Part shown: in pieces, positions 54,001-64,000 of the stretch
Numbering within the stretch: position 1 is the stretch's first letter
How the letters are laid out: each line of letters opens with the position of its first letter
Notes under the pieces: generated by a model
Told to the model about the DNA's origin: nothing
Seen by the model: only the letters and a program-made list of their open reading frames with translations
Databases searched by the model: none
Translations under genes and position numbers: made by a program
Source: Lepisosteus oculatus
Lineage: Eukaryota; Chordata; Actinopteri; Semionotiformes; Lepisosteidae
Assembly (NCBI RefSeq): GCF_040954835.1
Contig: NC_090703.1
Coordinates: 10,287,001-10,351,000, forward strand
DNA length: 64,000 bases
Reading direction: 5' to 3'

Positions 54001-57000
54001 CACTTTATTTACTGATCACTGCAAGAAAGTAACAAGAGGTAGAAAACAGAATAATTAAATGAATTAAAAAACCTAACTATTAGGTGCCAATTATGTTGAA
54101 GTACAGGGAGATCTATTAGAGATCTCCTAGTTTCTGTCACTAGAGATGTAAAATCCCCATGGTGCCAATTAAGGAAGTGCAAACATCCTGCACACTAACC
54201 CCACTGTGAGCTGAATTTCTTGGAAAAATCATACTAACATGTACAACTTTTGTTGTGTTTACTTGAATCTCAATTGGACATTTGTAAATAGTGTCTAACA
54301 TGCATATTTTAAAAAGGGACAGACCTGGTTTAAGGATGTTTTCTTTAAGTACATTATTAATGAGGTAATGTTATTACCTCAGCTAGTGCTTACACTATGC
54401 ATACATTGGCATTTGAAGACACACAGAGCTAAATGTGATGCATCAGGCTGCTTATCAAATTTGAACGTTCACCCTGCAAAAACACTTGGGATAGGTATGA
54501 GAATAGCTCACCAGTGGGGCCTGTGGGGCCAGAAATCGCTTTAATAACTCAGGATATGTAGCTTTTAACAATTACAGCACACATATGACCTTATACACTT
54601 GTATCTCTTCCCAGTGGGAGGGAGTTTGTTTGATGTTTTCTTGGCTTGGTGTTTTTTCATTTTCAGGTGGCTACAGTTCCACTGCAGTGCAGAGCTTCTT
54701 TTAATCCTAGTAATGGATTCATTTCGAGGGGATGCAGGGGGTGTACAGATGCAGATTGCCAGGTGCTAAAAAAGTCCAAAAGTGGTGTTTTCTCTAGGTT
54801 CATGGGAAAGAGGCCCCTTTCCTGCAGGTGAACCCATTTGTCCTAGATTTATGTCAGTCCATGGTTCGTTACTAGTTGATGTTCCTGAAGTGTGTGTTGT
54901 TTACTGTCAGCATATTGGGACAGTTCAAAGAATAGATAATCAGAAAAATTAGCTTCACTGATTCTATTTGAATAGGTTCTGTAATTAAGTGCCCCAGACT
55001 GTCATTGAAGTAGACAACCAGAACCATGTGGCGTAATCTTGAAATTAAATTTGTTATTCCATCTGTTCATCAGAAAGCCACTTGTTCCATTTCTTATTCC
55101 AAAGATTTAGAAGTAATCTGTACTACATCCCACTGGGAGCACTACAGCTACTGTGGAAATCCCGAGTTCAGGAGGATGATTATTTTTCACCTTCACTCGC
55201 AGAATTACAAATTGCCTTTGAAGTACCAAATGGTAAGAGTCTTATACAACAGTTCTCACGAGGAGAGCTCAGCTTTGATTTGAGGTACAGTGAAACAGAA
55301 CTGCTGTGAAATGCAAATGTCAAATGTTCTGTACTTTTCACAGTAAAGGAGGTGCAGAAGTGCCTTAGAAATCAATGCAGTGATTGCTTTTTGATGTGAG
55401 TCAGGAAAGGCAGTGAGTTTTTCCACTATCACTGATATGTTGGGTATAGTGCCCTGCAAAAATATTCAAACCCTTCCTATGCCCATCCCATTTTGTGAAA
55501 TTAAACTTAATATTTTATTAAAAATTGAAGGCTCAGGATGATTATACTTAACATAATAATCTAAGTAACGGTCAGTAAATTATTTTGATGATGTAAGTAT
55601 TTAGATCCATTATCTCATTATGTGGCGAAAGCACTTTGACACCAATTACAGCTGCAGTTCTTTTTTAGTCTAAGTCTCTACTAACTTTGCATGTCAACCT
55701 GGTGCAATTTTTGCCCATTCCTCTTGTCTTATGAACATCGGATGTCAAGGCGTTCCACAGAATCTCTGTAGGATTCAAGTCAAGACTTTGAGTGGAGCAC
55801 TTAGTGTTAAACCAGCTACAGATTAGGTTAAGTCTTGTGCTTTAGATCATTGTCCTATTACAAGTTGAATTTCTAGGTCCCAGCTTTAAGTCTGAAGCAG
55901 GTTGTCCTGTAAGATTTGAGAGTAATTTGCTCATCTACGTTCCCATCAGTATTGACAAGCTTCCTGGTCCATGCTGATCAGAAGCAGAACTATTATCATA
56001 ATGCTGTCACCATCATGCTTAACAGTAAGGAGTGTGTTTACTGAGTGTTCCACTATAGTGGGTTTGCATGTGATATGACACTTTCCGTTTAAACCAAGCT
56101 CTTTCAGTTTCGTCTTAGTTGATCATAAAACCTTTTGTCAGATTTGCAGTAGCACTTAGTTACGTTGTTGCAAACCCAATGCAGGATTTGCAATATTTTT
56201 TGGGTTCCATATAACCCCCTTTGTGGAGTGACGCTGCCTAGCTACTCAGTTTGGAAGGACAGCCTGGTTTAGTCAGTGTCTGGGTATCTTTGACTTCTTA
56301 ACGATCAATGCCATCATACCCAAAGAATATATGAAGGGTTTTTCAACTATTCTTACTCTTCTTCTGGTATGTGCCTTTATGGAACTCTTTCCCTGAGTAG
56401 TCCTGAAACCTCCATGTTTTTTATGGTTGAATCTTTGATTGACAGACACTGTTTGACCAAGGAACCTCACAAAGACAGACTGGCATCACTCAGCTAACTG
56501 CTGCTTTCTTTTTGTTTTGTACTCTGAATGTGTGGAGGAGGTTGCAAATATACCAAAAATTAAGTTGTACTTCAAAATGTCATGACAACAAGCTTAAAAA
56601 CAACAAAATGTGAAAGCTGTGCGCAAGGATATAAGGTACAGTATATGCATGAGAATCATTTTTGTGTGATTTAAACCAGATATTTATCACTTATTTTTGT
56701 CGAAATGCAAAGGAATGGAGGATTGATGGTTTGTAGCGTATACATTACAGTGCTTATGACATTTCAGCGCCCGGTAATCAGAGGTTAATGCAGTGCAAGG
56801 GCTTTTTCCCTCTTCCTCTACAGTTGTCAGCTGTTCTTTTGTATCCTGTTACCTAGTTTATACTACGGTTTATAATAGTTTGAATATTCTTTCTGAGAAA
56901 ATTATATGTTTCTCCGCTATGGGGCTTCTTTTCTGGTGACGGATTTCAAAGTTTTTCCTTATTGGTGAATAACAGAACTGACTGGCTATGTTGTCATAAA

Positions 57001-58602
57001 CAAAAAGTGAAACAGACGATAGGCCCCGGGTTTAGCGAGATGACTCTAACTGGGTATGTGAGGGACTATGCACAGTGTTCTTGGCAGTGGAGCGTGAGAC
57101 CCTTTGTGAGGCGGTGTTGACATCTCTTTGAGCTCTCTGGGCAAGATGGGGCTTGCTTTTCTCTTTAACATGCACTGCACTGTTTGCTTGTTGCATTTCG
57201 CTGTGCAGGCTTAGCAGACAATGCCAGAATAAGTCCCATTTTAAATGGATCTTAAGTGGATATAAAAAGTCTACACACCCTTATTGGAATTGCAGGTTTT
57301 TGAGATGTAATGCCAGAAATCGAGATAAATCATGTCAGACATTTTTCCACCTTTAATATGACCTTGCAACCAAACAAATTCAAGAGAAAAACAAATGGAT
57401 AATTATTTGTATGTATATCAGAAATACAATAATTTGTTTTTTTTTTACAGCTATGTGCCAGTGTGTGGTACATGGTTTACTGCTAAAGAATAATAAACAT
57501 TAAATAACACAGTTTTTATGATCCCTTATTTAAAAAGACTTACTACTCTTGATGATGACAATATCATCTGTTTATAACAGTAATAGCTTCTGGTTTTCAC
57601 ATATTCCCATCATATTATTGTTGTTCTTTTCTAATTGGAGGTGCCATACTTTGGATGAGATGTTTAACCGATGTCCAGAATACTTAAGTCTTTAAAGTTC
57701 CCATGGCACAGTTTGCAGTTGGATTTTCAACTGTAGGAATGTTGAGCCCTCATGTTCTCCCTTACTTCAGCTGGGGAAGTAATTTCCCTACTTCTCTACC
57801 TGGTCAGCTGTGTAGTGGGTCTCCTGCTGCATAACAGCTGCTGTGCTCCATTCAGGTGGGTACTGCACTTCAGAGGTGGATATAATGGGCCTCCTTTCAG
57901 ATATATAGCACTAAATGCAATTATTTATAATGATGAAACAAGTGGTTGGTGGTCTTAAATAAACCATATAGGTCGGTCCCTTTTCAGGCCATAAAGGCCC
58001 ATGGGGGAATGGGGGACAAGGGCCATCATTTTTCTCAACCGCCCGACACTGGAGGTGGAGGTGATGTGGTCAGCATCATGCTCTGGCAGGCCTGTTACCC
58101 CCAGAAGGATTAACCCCCCGGTACTCATTTGGAAAGCAGGCTGAGTCTGCTGCCCCTCACCTGCCCCTACCTGGGATTGAACCCAGCACCTTCCGGTCAG
58201 GAGCTACATGCCCTTGTCGTCTGAGCTACCACGGCTTCAAATAAACTACAGCATATAACCTCTCTTATTTTAAGTGTGGCCTCACTAATGCAGATTGAGA
58301 TCTCAGTCCTTCCCCTCTGTATTGCATTCCAGAATTGAGTCCGCTACTGCTACTTGCAAATGAGAGACACACTACCCTTTATACTGTGTTTCAACCACCA
58401 ATGTGCAGCATCCACTCACCACACAGAAAGTGAGCAGAAACGCTCACCACACAGCAGCTATCAGTGGGGAGGAGAGCAGAGTAATGTAGCCAATTCATAG
58501 AGGGAGATTATTAGGAGACCATGATTGGTAAGGGCCAATGGGAAATTACCTGTAAAGCGCTTTGAGTGGAATGTCCCGAAAAACGCTATATTAGTGTAAG
58601 CA

Positions 58603-58638
<36 letters not shown>

Positions 58639-61600
58639 GTGGTTTGTCAGGATTTGTCACTGGAAACACAATAGTGATGGAATCTGGTGAGCCCCAGTGA
58701 CTAACATGCGTGCATGTGGCAGTGATGAACAAAATCCAGCAGGAATTTAGCTTGGGTAACCCCTCATGCCTTGTTTCCTCCCACCTTGCTGTCCCAGAGC
58801 CCCACCAGCCCAGGATCTCAGGAAGGAAAGGGCTCTTGGGAATGTCCCGGAGGAGTGGGAGCGTGGACTCTGACCTGCAGTTCCTGGGGTCCAGTAATCC
58901 TTCGGACAGAGAGAAAGGTGAGGTCACGGAGGAGCATCATTTCATTGCTCCTACCTCTCGCATCTAGGGAGCAGCGTGTCAACAAGGAGAAAAGCATTGC
59001 TTTGAACCCCTGATTTTGCCCTCCCACCAGTACACAGAATAAGGAAAAGGAAAAGAAATCATTTTCAATGTGAGACACTGATGTTTACCAGAGAGGTGAG
59101 AGGCTGTGAGGTGTTCAGAGTGAGCAGCACATTCAGGATGAGGAGCCCCTGTGTCATAGCAGCTATGCTGATTCAGGGATTCATTTCTTGTGACTGACCA
59201 TTGGACACTGCTGGTCTTTGGTTTCTCCTCTGGTGATAGAAGTAACTTGACCTTTAGATTGCAAATGTTTGATATGATTTTGTTTTTAAAAGGATATTTC
59301 TGATCTCTTGGCAGACTTGTACTTAAATGTGCAATGCAGACATGTATACCATATATGCATTATTGAATACTTTAGTCTGCAGCTATGTCCCAGTCTTTCA
59401 GAGAATACCAGAACTACTGTAACGATAATGCTAAACCATTCAATAATGTTGATCCTTCATGTGTTTGAATATGTGTAATAGCCAGTCAGAGTGCTGGTGA
59501 ATCAGAGAGTGCTGGCTTGTTTTAGCAGCTCCGGTCCACGGCAACATTAGTCGGCCTCCAAGGACTCCGCGCCCTCTCTGTGGACACCCCGGTGTAGAGC
59601 GCACCTTCTCCCTGCCCTCCAACCCTGCAGCCCAGGGAGCCCTCATCCTGCCCTCCTACCCACTGGCACCAGCCGCCGGAGGCCAGCTCGCCTCTCCGCC
59701 AGCTCGCAGGAACGCGGACGCGGCTGTAAGCATGTCCAGCACCTGGCCCAACAAGAGGGAGAACAGCCCCAGGTGCAGAGCCCCCAGCCCCTGGTCAGAG
59801 GACGGTTCAGGCAAGGACACCCTTCTGTCCCTTTCTCTCCGCTCACTAGGTTTGTCCAGCTGTTGCTGCTTAAGTGATACAGAAACCTTGACGATCTGAG
59901 AGTTTGACCTTTCAGTGCAAACCTGAGGAGACATAAGTGACTATGATTAGATATGATTTATTCTTGTGGAACGAATCCTAATTATGAAAGTGGAAGGAAT
60001 AGTATTAGCAAGTAGCGGTGTTTGATTAATAATGTATTGAAAACTGAAGGATAGAAATCATACTGGTTGATCATTTTGCTTTTGAATTAAGGACTGCACT
60101 TAGCGAACCTTCTGGAGCATAAGTAAGAGACTATTGACTGTATCATTACCTATTTTCTGTCTAAACTGAGTTTAGGGAAGGGGTTTGAACTTCATAGGGT
60201 GAAGGGACATGGGCTTGGCATGCAGTGTTTTATCTGTTGAGTAAGGAGACTGTTTCGCTTGGATAATTCCTGAGGTCACGACCACAATTCATCTAGTTTA
60301 GCATATTGTTCTCCATCTAGAAGTGTTTAATGAACCCCATCGAAGCATGACCTAATGGAAATACTTTCCCGTGAGGTAGGATAACATTGCATCAACCTTG
60401 AACTGCATGCTCATAGCTAGATGATTAGCATAGCAGTGCATTCAGATTTCTGCTAAAGCACTTGTCTAATAGTTTACGCTTTATTTTAACAGTAGCAAAA
60501 TGTCTGTGGATGATTCCACCTTTCTGCAGCTTTTATATCTTTACTCTGCAGTAATGCTCTGTGTTAATAGGAATGGTCATTATGGGGCTTCTCAGCCCCA
60601 CTAAAAGTATGTTAGAATTTGGTTATCTCTCTTTATTCCTCTGTACAGTTAAATCACTAAATATCCCTTGAGCCTATACAAATAGATGCCTTTTATACTA
60701 AATATCTTAACTTGTTCCTCCACACTTCAACCTTGTATGTACGGTGTATGTAACTACTGTCTTCTATATCCTTCAGGGGAAACCCAAGAAAGACGGTCCC
60801 CAGTGCCTCTCAGAGCATCACTGGTGCGTTCCCCATCTTCCCATCGTGTCCTTAGTGGAGCCAAGCCTGTGCCCCCAATCCCTCGAGGCACCAACCCCTT
60901 GCCTGACAGGGCCCAGGGGACACCCCAGGAATCAGAAAAGACCAGCCAGAGGGGGAGTCCTTTGGAAAGACCAGCAGAGAGGAGCCTGCAGCTGGACCTT
61001 TCTCACCTGAGTCTGAAGGATGGAGAAGAGGAGCCAGTGGACCGTGAGGAGGTCCGAACACTCATACATATAGTCCTTGTGTCCATCTGGGGAATGGAGG
61101 CATGGTTAGATCATAAAGCATCCAAATTACTTCTTGTAAGGAGCAGAGGAAAAACATCACTATTTTTAATGAGATGTCAATAAGAGTTTAGTGCAGTGAC
61201 ATGTTGATTTATGGACAAGCGTAGCGTCGGTGTAAGTTCATGTGCTTTTTATTTTCATAATTAATTTTTATTATTGTTTTAAAAGTACTTTCCCCAGTCA
61301 TCTGTGTTTTGATTTGCAGAAAATGTATTCTGCAAATTCATACCAGTTTTTGCACTGGTATTGTGCAGGTGTGTAAGGGAGGGCGAAGTGACTTTCTAAG
61401 CCCTCTGTTTTTGTGTACTCCAGATGTTGAACTCTCTCCGGTCACTGAGGTACAGTGCAGCAAAGAAGCGAGCCAAGCTGAGTCTGAGTGGCTCGGACCC
61501 CGACCCCGACAGCCCCGACTCGGCCGTGAAGCTCGAGCTGGCCCTGGATTCGCCATCTCAGACCTCACCCCCTGTCACCAGCCCGCTGAGTGAGAGCGGC

Positions 61601-62897
61601 CTGTCCAGTCTGCAGGATTCACTCAGCTCACCCCCACACACCACCCCCTGTGGCACTAAAGCCAGGTAAGTCCATGGATCGTGTCCTGGAACACAGCTAT
61701 GGCATCGATGCATTGCAGAGATACACACTTAACCTACACACAGCTCTAACACACAGCCTGAACATTGCTGAAAAACAAAGATTCTCACACAGAAAAATAG
61801 ACTGAAATCATCACTTATTTAACACCATCAGAAAGTTTAAAATGCTGCACTATGGTTCAAAATGGTCCCGATTTACATATACTGAGCTCTTAAGGCACAG
61901 CTAAAGACAGAACAGGCTGCAGTGCTCATTGTGTACTGAAGTGTATTTGTCTTTCCTGCAGTTCTGGGAGCTCCTCTCCTTCGGTAGCAAGGCCCCGTGT
62001 GCCCAGAGTCTCCTCTGGGAAGCTGAAAGGTGCTGCCAATGTGGAGTACAGCCCCAACCAAGGTACCAACAGCTGGAGATGATCTGTGGGATGTTGCATG
62101 CTTTGAAACCTGCCATAGCTTCTGCAAATATGAAGGATTTATTTAGTCATTACAGATTTACCTGGGTGCAGAGTAGGGCTCAAGCTCTTTACCATCTGTG
62201 CTGGTTGTGAAGTTAGGGAGGTAAGGAGGGTGCTCAAGCATGTGATCGGGATTTTGCAGGGGTGACATTCCGGGACAAAGTGACCTCAGATGTGAGCGTA
62301 GTGGGGCAGAGGCTGGCCTACTCTAACGGGCCTGCTGAGCCCGAGGAGGTCAGGCAGAGAGAGACGTCCCCACCTGTCGTTAGACCCTTGGGTCGAGAGC
62401 CCCTCAGAGCACCCAGACCCCCCAGAGGTGAGTTGACAGGATACGTAATCTAGAGTTTCACTACATTATATGATTGTTTCTAAAGAAGATTATTCAAAAT
62501 AGATCTTTAGTTTGAATACAGGTGTTCTGGCTGAGAGATTTAATGATTTAGAACCATCCAGAAAAATTGCCAGTGAAACCAAAATATTCAAAACAAGTTG
62601 CATTTTAAACAACCAAATGCCTTTAATGCATCTAAATAATACTGCACAAGGGACTGTTTGGTGATATAGCTACCAGAAAGTCTGTCTGATTGAAGTATTA
62701 TCGGTGGAACATACTTTATATTATTTGGTTTTCTTTTAATATACCTGAATGACTGTAAACAATTCAACACCATTACATTCTATTCTAATCCATTCTTTCT
62801 GTTCCAGGGTCACTGGGGTCAACTGGGACCATGCAGCAGATCAGCATCAGTCTGGCTTCTTCTGCTGATGGCATGTCTGAAGGCATTATAGGCAGAG
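45025..62897 (+). CDS. TOGARAM1: TOG array regulator of axonemal microtubules 1 (N-terminal part; continues past window)
   Basis: Nine coding exons with matching phases: 45025-46044, 53257-53383, 58798-58917, about 59526-59849 (end uncertain; 59804 also fits), 60777-61051, 61424-61665, 61962-62062, 62260-62427 and 62808-62897; the rest lies beyond 64000. The protein (crescerin) uses TOG domains to bind tubulin and promote polymerisation in the ciliary axoneme. Exon 1 encodes one full HEAT-type TOG domain (residues about 1-245), equal to mammalian TOG2, then RRVLSAGKGKNKLPWE, conserved with human. Later exons are the Ser/Pro-rich linker, with conserved VDSDLQFLG, ILPSYP, LVRSPSS, KPVPPIPRG and SAAKKRAKLS. 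TOG3-4 should lie to the right. The ATG has good context (AAAATGA) and an in-frame TGA at 45010-45012, so TOG1 is not encoded contiguously. Confidence 0.93.
46480..46640 (+). repeat. L2-tailed SINE 3' fragment
   Basis: 'ggttaattggcttctggga', 'gcgatggactgg', 'gggataggcttcagctcc' and 'ctgaactggataaggtggtt' followed by 'aaaatggatggatg' give the classic L2-type end. In TOGARAM1 intron 1. Confidence 0.8.
46690..47220. repeat. degenerate AT-rich tandem array
   Basis: Many variants of a short unit around AATCAGTCA..TTATTTAATCA recur without a strict period for about 500 bp. Within it, ATTGTTTATTAATT (46918-46931) and AATTAATAAACAAT (46941-46954) form a perfect 14-bp inverted repeat with a 9-base spacer. 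In TOGARAM1 intron 1. Confidence 0.65.
47221..53256 (+). other. TOGARAM1 intron 1, remainder
   Basis: AT-rich intronic DNA with only short frames. I see no internal gene, no exon with support on both sides and no clear full-length repeat. Confidence 0.5.
53384..55446 (+). other. TOGARAM1 intron 2, left part
   Basis: Intronic. It contains an exon-like segment at 54667-54827 with good flanking acceptor and donor, whose phase and length do not fit the gene. Otherwise featureless. Confidence 0.5.
55447..56643 (-). mobile_element. ancient Tc1/mariner element
   Basis: The left end GTGCCCTGCAAAAATATTC resembles the known terminal repeat GTGCCTTGCAAAAGTATTC, and the right end 'gcaaggatataaggtacagta' is its decayed inverse. 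Between them, plus-strand text such as 'ttacagctgcagttctttt', 'tttttgcccattcctctt' and 'caagtcaagactttgagtgg' reads as the antisense of a transposase region. Stops and indels show an inactive fossil about 1.2 kb long. In TOGARAM1 intron 2. Confidence 0.75.
57248..57420 (+). mobile_element. Tc1/mariner terminal fragment
   Basis: 'gatataaaaagtctacacac', 'attgcaggtttttgagatgt' and 'tttttccacctttaatatga' match, by memory, the end of a second fish Tc1/mariner family. No opposite end is seen nearby. Confidence 0.65.
57966..58240 (-). mobile_element. tRNA-headed SINE, antisense
   Basis: Reading the minus strand, 58240 leftwards gives GCCGTGGTAGCTCAG (A box) and GGGTTCAATCCC (B box), a tRNA-like head. 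A body follows with the antisense of 'aaggattaaccccccggtac'. In TOGARAM1 intron 2. Confidence 0.7.
58394..58638 (+). mobile_element. 5S-type SINE with inverted 5' segment
   Basis: The left part (58394 to about 58546) is antisense SINE body, from 'ccaccaatgtgcagc' to 'ccaatgggaaatt'. It then switches to the sense 3' end 'acctgtaaagcgctttgagtg' with the (ATT)n tail. Junction microhomology is 'att'. It ends 160 bp before TOGARAM1 exon 3. Confidence 0.8.
59850..60776 (+). other. TOGARAM1 intron 4
   Basis: AT-rich intron without a recognised repeat. The 5' boundary depends on which weak donor is used (59805 or 59850). Confidence 0.5.
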
Positions 62898-63884
62898 GTC
62901 AGTCTTCTTTCCACTTTGAGCATGGTTATTTTTGGAGCTTGTGAATAGAAATTGCTCTGATTGTGGACACGGAAGCCCTCTCTAGAATAGTTCTTTGAGC
63001 TTTCTGCTTGTACTCCTCTGCTGGGGAAGGATTCCCTGCTTGTGTTCTTCAGTATTGAGGCCTTTTCAGTCCTAGACTGAATTCTGTACGAATACCACAA
63101 TTATGGGATAATCTGTGAATATGGTTGGTAGTTTAGACTCACCTCAATTGGCATCTTTAGATAGGTTTTGAACCTGTGTCTCCAAGAGGTTGGAGACTCC
63201 CTAATGAACTCAGGGGTTATCTGTAGACCTCCCTCCTAAAGGTAAAAAACTAACTTAGAGTAAAGTGAGAGTAGGTATGCACAGATATAATGGGAAGAGT
63301 TGGAGAAGTATTTTCTGTCAGAAGTACCCCTATTCTTTATAATTTAAATGTGGATTATCTTGATGAATCTTTTATGTTAAATCAACTCAGAGGTCTGTGA
63401 AATTCATCATAGGTTCTGTCCTGTCTTCCTGGTGCGTTGCTGTGTTTAATGTAGCAACTGACTACTTAACATTTTGAGCCCCGTCCTATTGTTCTGGTGG
63501 CGGGTGCTCTCGCGATGCCTGGGGCCTCCTGGTTGCCATGTAAACAGAGCAGAGTGTCCTAGCACAGCCGACTGAAGCCTGACAGTGTCTCACACTGAGA
63601 ACTGCGGATATTGGCAGAAAGTTGTGGAAATTCATTTTTCATGATTTCTACAAGTCATTAACACTTCACAACCAAATGGGACACACTCTGTACGATTCTT
63701 AATAGAGCTTTTAAAATGAAGCGCTGGAAATTTCTAAATGGTAGGTAAGTAAAAGGGCCTTTTTTACAAAACAAAATAGTGAAGGGTGTTTCCTGCAGGA
63801 ATGATTGTTTCTAATTTGCTTGAATAATCAGTATTTCTGATGACGTAGTTCAGGCGGGTAGCTGTGTCAGAATGCGTAGGCTGC
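62898..63884 (+). other. TOGARAM1 intron 9, open at right edge
   Basis: No exon with matching phase 1 acceptor and family resemblance was found before the window end, so the next coding exon is inferred to lie beyond 64000. Confidence 0.45.
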
Positions 63885-64000
63885 AAAGGAACAAGTTCAT
63901 GCAATAGAGGCATGCAATAGAAACAAGACATGTCATAAGAAATAAGTAATAGGTTTATTCCATTCTGAAAAGAGAAGAAAGGAAATATGTTTCGGCTTTG
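63885..64000 (-). repeat. dispersed repeat family A, copy 4 (cut by window end)
   Basis: Antisense copy: 'gcgtaggctgcaaaggaaca' at the left, then 'ggtttattccattctgaaaa' and 'gaaatatgtttcggct' at the edge, the inverse order of the copy at 34421. Confidence 0.8.

Noticed and set aside
54667-54827. Exon-like segment in TOGARAM1 intron 2 with good acceptor and donor
   Set aside because: Exon 2 ends in phase 1; in that phase the segment hits a stop after 13 codons, and its 161-nt length would shift the frame. At most a poison exon; no family resemblance.

Overview
The window is nuclear DNA of a bony fish. Its genes have vertebrate-type GT-AG introns and CpG-rich promoters, and its repeats are of fish type: 5S-rRNA-headed SINEs ending in an (ATT)n tail, L2-tailed SINEs, Tc1/mariner and small hAT elements. 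The gene order matches human 14q21 in part: C14orf28 (+), KLHL28 (-) and TOGARAM1 (+) keep the human order and orientations. ARF6, which lies elsewhere on human 14q21, is the left-hand neighbour here. A non-teleost ray-finned fish such as a gar or bowfin is my low-confidence guess from repeat style.

Layout. 1-2.4 kb: no gene. 2.45-2.73 kb: isolated CpG-rich block with a palindromic X-box-like site. 3.5-5.6 kb: ARF6 (-), one intact coding exon and a CpG-rich 5' UTR/promoter. 5.6-15.2 kb: mostly non-genic, with two 5S-type SINEs and one unrecognised long open frame (10.10-10.83 kb, -). 15.2-22.2 kb: C14orf28 orthologue (+), five coding exons, 338 residues. 22.2-30.8 kb: AT-rich convergent intergenic/3' UTR space. 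30.8-37.7 kb: KLHL28 (-), five coding exons, 571 residues, with its likely promoter near 41.2-41.6 kb. 43.5-64 kb: TOGARAM1 (+), nine coding exons seen, running off the right edge. KLHL28 and TOGARAM1 are head-to-head; C14orf28 and KLHL28 are tail-to-tail.

The four genes are not a pathway. ARF6 is a membrane-traffic GTPase, KLHL28 a BTB-BACK-kelch adaptor, TOGARAM1 a ciliary microtubule regulator, and C14orf28 is poorly characterised; their proximity is inherited synteny. The most notable observation is that the TOGARAM1 reading frame starts at what is the second TOG domain in mammals. The 0.8 kb just upstream carries a readable but stop-ridden relic of the first TOG domain, apparently a domain lost by point decay. 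I found no bacterial-style system, CRISPR array or viral gene. Exon boundaries come from reading splice sites and phases by eye, and family comparisons are from memory, not from searches.
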